DNA from: Agapetus fuscipes | Taxonomy: Eukaryota; Arthropoda; Insecta; Trichoptera; Glossosomatidae | DNA length: 64,000 nt | Direction of reading: 5' to 3' | NCBI GenBank assembly: GCA_951799405.1 | Contig: OX637363.1 | Coordinates: 8,060,001-8,124,000, forward strand | Part shown: piece by piece, positions 60,693 through 64,000 of the stretch | Numbering within the stretch: position 1 is the first letter of the stretch | How the letters are laid out: every line of letters starts with the position of its first letter | Notes under the pieces: model-generated | What the model was told of the DNA's origin: nothing | The model's database searches: none | Seen by the model: only the letters and a program-made list of their open reading frames with translations | Translations under genes and position numbers: made by a program

Positions 60693-62079
60693 AATACATA
60701 CATGCATACATACGAACGAACGGATGTACCTACAGACGGACAGGTTCGAAAAATTAGGTTTTGTTACATTTCTATATCTCATTTCTTTTTTCGACGACGA
60801 ATACAAGATTTTATAGCAGTTCGTAAACACTGTTCAGTAAAAATTAGAGCACCATTTTGAATGTCATTTTGAATAGACCTTAATTGAATTCGCGATGTTT
60901 ACGTTTTCTTGAATCTTGCCGGTCGACAGTTATGGTACAAATTTAAACGGCGATACCCATATATATTGAAAGTTAAAATATAGATATGATTACTGGGAAT
61001 CCGCCGTAACGTAAGATTTATGTTTACACGCTCCGGCGTTGGGGATACCATGCGTCAGCTGAGGAGATGCGTAGGCTTGAATACATACTGGCAATGTTGT
61101 ACCGCGGATGTGTCTGATAACATATTCCGTGTTGTGGTAACACTGCAACACTTATGATATCTGTGGACTAGAAATTATTCTTACGAAAATAAACAATATA
61201 TTGATACACACTTCTTTATATTGTGGAAGACTTGGTTGTTTTTCTTTGACTTATTTATTTTCCTTTTAATTTACAATTACAAGTAACAGGTTCAGGTTTT
61301 CGGGCCAGCGGGCCCACAGTCAATGAGATTCCGGGCCAACACGCCGACAACAATGAGACACAAAATTCTCTCTTAATTCAAATTAAAGACATCAAATTTT
61401 TACAATGAATTCGGATCGGCCGGTGTCTTGCCGAACGCCGGCCAATCAGCGTCTAGGGTTAAGTTTTGTCAAGGAGTTCGACGGAGGGCGAAATTCAGGG
61501 CCTGCACTAATAAAGTGTGGCATATCAATATATCTGTTTCAACCTACTTACGAAAATGATCATTAGTAAGAAAGAGAACGAAGAACTTCACAGGTGCATT
61601 TCCATGAGTACAAAAAAAAACTCGGGTGAATGTAAAAATGTTGCTAGAAAGGTGGCATCATTGCTGCGTGCGTACTATGCCTGGAGCAGTCCGAACATAC
61701 ACGAATGCGGTATACATCTGGTGATCGATAAAATTGACGAATATTAAAGGAAAATGCATTATTTTAAGACATTATGTATGGCATGTGTTGTAAGTAATTG
61801 GGTGTCAAAATACAAAATGGAGAAAGTAAGAAAACATAAAATTTGACACGTAAAAACATGTTTTGTATGACTACACAAATGTAACGTTTGACAAGACTGA
61901 GACAAATGTGGTAGATAGTATGTATCAATCCAGTAAGTTAGTTTCTGCTCCTTTATGTAATTACTCAATGGGTAAAACTGTTTTACATTGTAGGCAAATC
62001 TTGTACAGGTCTCGTCGCCATTTTGGAATGTGAATAAAAGCGTCTTCTAAGATTTGCCGTAACTTGGTGTGTGCGTATA
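60693..62079. other. No gene recognised
   Basis: Frames of 60-76 codons only. 61300-61500 is GC-richer (CGGGCCAGCGGGCCC, CGGGCCAACACGCCG direct repeats) and is followed by AATAAAG, but no LTR partner or domain was found. Confidence 0.4.
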
Positions 62080-62240
62080 AAATGTCGTCGATAGTTTAGT
62101 GGATAGAATTCTTAAATTCCATACCCGAGGACTTGAGTTCGATCGCGACCAGAAATGATTTCCCGTTTCTGTGTTTACTTCCAATCCAAAATATAAATAC
62201 CGGCAACGCTTACTTAGTCTTCACAAGAAATGAGAACTTT
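62080..62240 (+). repeat. SINE-C copy, sense
   Basis: GTCGATAGTTTAGTGGATAG (A box), GAGTTCGATCGCGACC (B box), GAAATGATTTCCCGTTTC, AATATAAATACCGGCAACGC, TTCACAAGAAATGAGAAC. Confidence 0.7.
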
Positions 62241-62252
62241 CACATAGGTAGC

Positions 62253-62312
62253 TGGGAAACCCCCTCAACAAGTAAAGTGGTTGGCGTAAGGCTGACCCAC
62301 TTACGATCCCTT
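62253..62312 (-). mobile_element. MITE family D scrap
   Basis: AGTAAAGTGGTTGGCGTAAG and CTTACGATCCCTTCGG resemble the arm at 50082-50226. Confidence 0.45.
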
Positions 62313-62429
62313 CGGAAAAAAATTTGTACTAAAAGGATGTGCAGATAAGTAACGTTTTTACATCTGTTAACTAAGCTATCGTCAAAGTGTATAACTGGAT
62401 TCGTAACTATTTTATTTCAAACACGCTAG

Positions 62430-62706
62430 TGCAAGTAGTGTAATTTGTCGTGTATGTTCCCTAAATTATAGGTTGGTATGCGGCTGACCACCCATGCTGT
62501 AAAAATGGTTCACTTTGCCAATGTCACCCTTGTTTCAGGGAAGGGCGGCAAGATTTGCAGGGTGTATGTCCATTTGAGATTTGGTTTTTATGCTGTAGGT
62601 TCACATGAGGCATGTGCAAGCGCGAACTTGTCCGTGTCTGGTTGTTGGAATGCATGTAGTGTGAATCTTCAATATAACATATCTTTGCAACTTAGATTAG
62701 ATTAGT
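62430..62706 (+). mobile_element. LINE 3' tail, sense, complete
   Basis: Upstream GTAATTTGTCGTGTATGTTC is UTR; the tail runs to GCAACTTAGATTAGATTAG. Its overlapping open frame (75 codons) nearly repeats the one at 22769-22969, showing these two copies are close relatives. Confidence 0.85.
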
Positions 62707-62868
62707 CCCATTCCCCACCGTGTCCTGTTGGTCAAAGCACCCAAATACCTTTTTCTCTCTCATCTTCATTTGCGTTTTCAACTGCAAACTTGTAATAAAA
62801 TCGTATTTATTTTTTGCGCAGCCATCTTTAATTTATCACCCTACACATTATAGTATAATAGTAGTCAC

Positions 62869-63121
62869 TAGTGATGCAACGCACAGGGTATTCGATCATC
62901 CGTCGAATACCGAATATTCGGCGGCTGTCCACCGTCTTCCGAGTCTTCACTATTGGTTGCCCAGCTCACCCCATAAAATCCCGCGCGTCATGGCGAGAGG
63001 CTACAGGGAGGAAGCTGGAAACGTTTATGAAGAAATGCGTGATGGCCTGCTTCCAGATAACGCTGACAAAATAGCCTTTCTTCATCACAACCTGCCTCTT
63101 TTAGATTTTAAATATTCGTAG
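62869..63121 (+). pseudogene. hAT-type transposase remnant (C-terminus)
   Basis: TAGTGATGCAACGCACAGGG, followed by GAATACCGAATATTCGGCGG, resembles a hAT terminus. About 150 bp on, in frame to the stop at 63121, the peptide RDGLLPDNADKIAFLHHNLPLL resembles the extreme C-terminus of hAT transposases (L.P.N.DK..FL..NL pattern), part of their dimerisation region. The rest of the transposase is absent, so this is an internally deleted copy. No right terminus was found before the MITE at 63138. Confidence 0.55.
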
Positions 63122-63137
63122 AGGTTAGAAATGAAAC

Positions 63138-63295
63138 AGTTAGAGCCCGTTCCCCCTTGTCGGGTGTCGGATCCGTATATTAATTGGAGGTTCCAGTGGC
63201 AGAACATTGAACAAAAATGAACAAAAATGTTCTGCCACTGGAACCTCCGATTAATATACGGTCCGACACCCGACACGTGGGAACGGGCTCTAACT
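63138..63295. mobile_element. Palindromic MITE, 158 bp
   Basis: AGTTAGAGCCCGTTCCCCC opens an arm of about 70 bp; the right arm is its inversion, ending GGGAACGGGCTCTAACT. The loop contains GAACAAAAATGAACAAAAA. One notable mismatch (CCCTTGTCGGG versus CCCGACACGTGGG) indicates some age. Confidence 0.85.
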
Positions 63296-63595
63296 TTTTA
63301 AAATTAATTTCGTATTTAATTTTTTTCATAAATTACAATGAAACTATACACATCCAATTAAATAAAACTTAATTTAAAAATTCACGAAATAAGCAACTCC
63401 TTAGGGACAGGTAGCATGGTTCCCATAAAACAAAGGCAGCTTTAATTGTTCTTACAGCGTAAAAATGTAAGATTTGTTCACGAAATGCTGTTTTCAAATA
63501 TTCAACTCAAATTGCACCACACAATATAGAGAGAGGTTATATAGAGAGCATCAAAATTCTTATTCCTTTTCTTTTAAATTGGTATTCAGCACGCC

Positions 63596-63784
63596 CAGTG
63601 GCGGCTCTTCATTAGGGGACAGTGGGGAACATCCCTATGAATGAAATTGGAAAGCACATTTTCATAAGTAAAAAATATGAAAGAATTTAGAATTGAAGTG
63701 CATTTATGGGATTTTATAAAACAAGCGTTTGGTTTAGATTTTTTTTTAAGGAACAATTTGTTGGTGTACGCTACGAGGCGTGCT
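63596..63784 (+). mobile_element. hAT-like transposon terminus
   Basis: CAGTGGCGGCTCTTCATTAG with GGGACAGTGGGGAACATCCC is the usual start of Tip100-like hAT elements and resembles the ends of the 34.9-kb element. The element continues right or is cut by the LINE fragment that begins near 63785; no matching right end is in the window. Confidence 0.5.
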
Positions 63785-64000
63785 ATAGGGTGGACATCAA
63801 ACTATCTATGGCTTGGCTCCACCTTATTTGACTGACATGATGTTGCCTGTTGAGATGGGTATAAGGAGGCAGACACTCAGATCCGCGGGCGATGGAGTAG
63901 TCAATTTGGTTCAGCCACGCCGTCAGATTCGTACAAATTTCGGAGACCGCGCTTTCCGTGTTGCGGGTCCGGTGGAGTGGAACAGACTGCCACCCGGAGT
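63785..64000 (+). pseudogene. CR1/L2-type LINE fragment, runs off the window
   Basis: From about 63816 it encodes YGLAPPYLTDMMLPVEMGIRRQTLRS and the later NFGDRAFRVAGPVEWNRLPPG without a stop. It corresponds to the C-terminal 100 residues of the 11.2-kb RT protein (GVAPSYLCEL ... GFGDRAFSSAGPSCWNSLPLEL). The end is cut by the window edge. Confidence 0.8.

Overview
KIND OF GENOME. This is animal, most likely insect, nuclear DNA: AT-rich, no operons, no bacterial-type gene density, and packed with nested eukaryotic transposons (non-LTR LINEs, a BEL/Pao LTR element, a Gypsy-type solo LTR, tRNA-headed SINEs, hAT- and Harbinger-like cut-and-paste remnants, foldback MITEs). LINE proteins with a GRGRPRK C-terminal motif and MITE ends of the GGGCCTGTTGCACCA type suggest an arthropod, perhaps Lepidoptera; that is inference. 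I found no convincing host gene or exon and no functional tRNA or rRNA gene. LAYOUT. 0-11 kb: a composite MITE with perfect 62-bp inverted ends, LINE 3' tails, a pair of opposed 17-bp minisatellite arrays around a Harbinger-like MITE, and a tandem duplication of about 1 kb (8.7-10.6 kb). 11.2-13.2 kb: a LINE with an uninterrupted 610-codon reverse transcriptase (RT) ORF of CR1/L2 type. 13.9-14.3 kb: a Gypsy-type solo LTR with target duplication ATAT. 16-23 kb: nested SINEs plus a 5'-truncated LINE with a YADD RT. 23.3-25.4 kb: a 1.68-kb terminal-inverted-repeat (TIR) element, a 177-bp MITE and a hammerhead-like repeat, nearly abutting. 25.5-34.5 kb: many LINE tails, LTR pieces and MITEs. 34.9-36.3 kb: a hAT-type non-autonomous element with a perfect 8-bp target duplication. 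38-42 kb: LINE pseudogenes and a (TATG)n-containing repeat. 42.4-48.9 kb: a complete, apparently young BEL/Pao retrotransposon with one 1,712-codon polyprotein, two nearly identical LTRs and target duplication ATTGA. 49-64 kb: more of the same, including a 350-bp palindrome, palindromic MITEs, a hAT transposase remnant and a third CR1-like LINE running off the end. HOW THE PARTS RELATE. About 40 segments of 100-280 bp share one 3'-terminal sequence, called the A-tail here: in sense orientation it begins near TTCCTTGACTTATAGG, carries a CCCTG/CAGGG hairpin and often a CACATGC/GCATGTG hairpin, and ends in TTAGA or TTATAGA repeats. At 7.2, 9.5, 22.6, 34.1 and 53 kb it follows the C-terminal coding part of the GRGRPRK LINE, so it is that LINE's 3' UTR and the isolated copies are 5'-truncated insertions, or a SINE that captured the tail. 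Other pieces with the same coding end carry ACAAG or GTTACA tails. SINE-B (head CCGGTCCGTAG.TCAGTGG) exists with two different 3' halves. SINE-C has a GATAGCTCAGTTGG head, and a third SINE has a Leu/Ser-like head. STRONGEST LEADS: a compensatory stem-loop in three CR1-like LINE 3' ends; the young BEL element, which has NMDD where the RT motif is normally YxDD; hammerhead-like RNA cores in three repeat families; and composite foldback elements.
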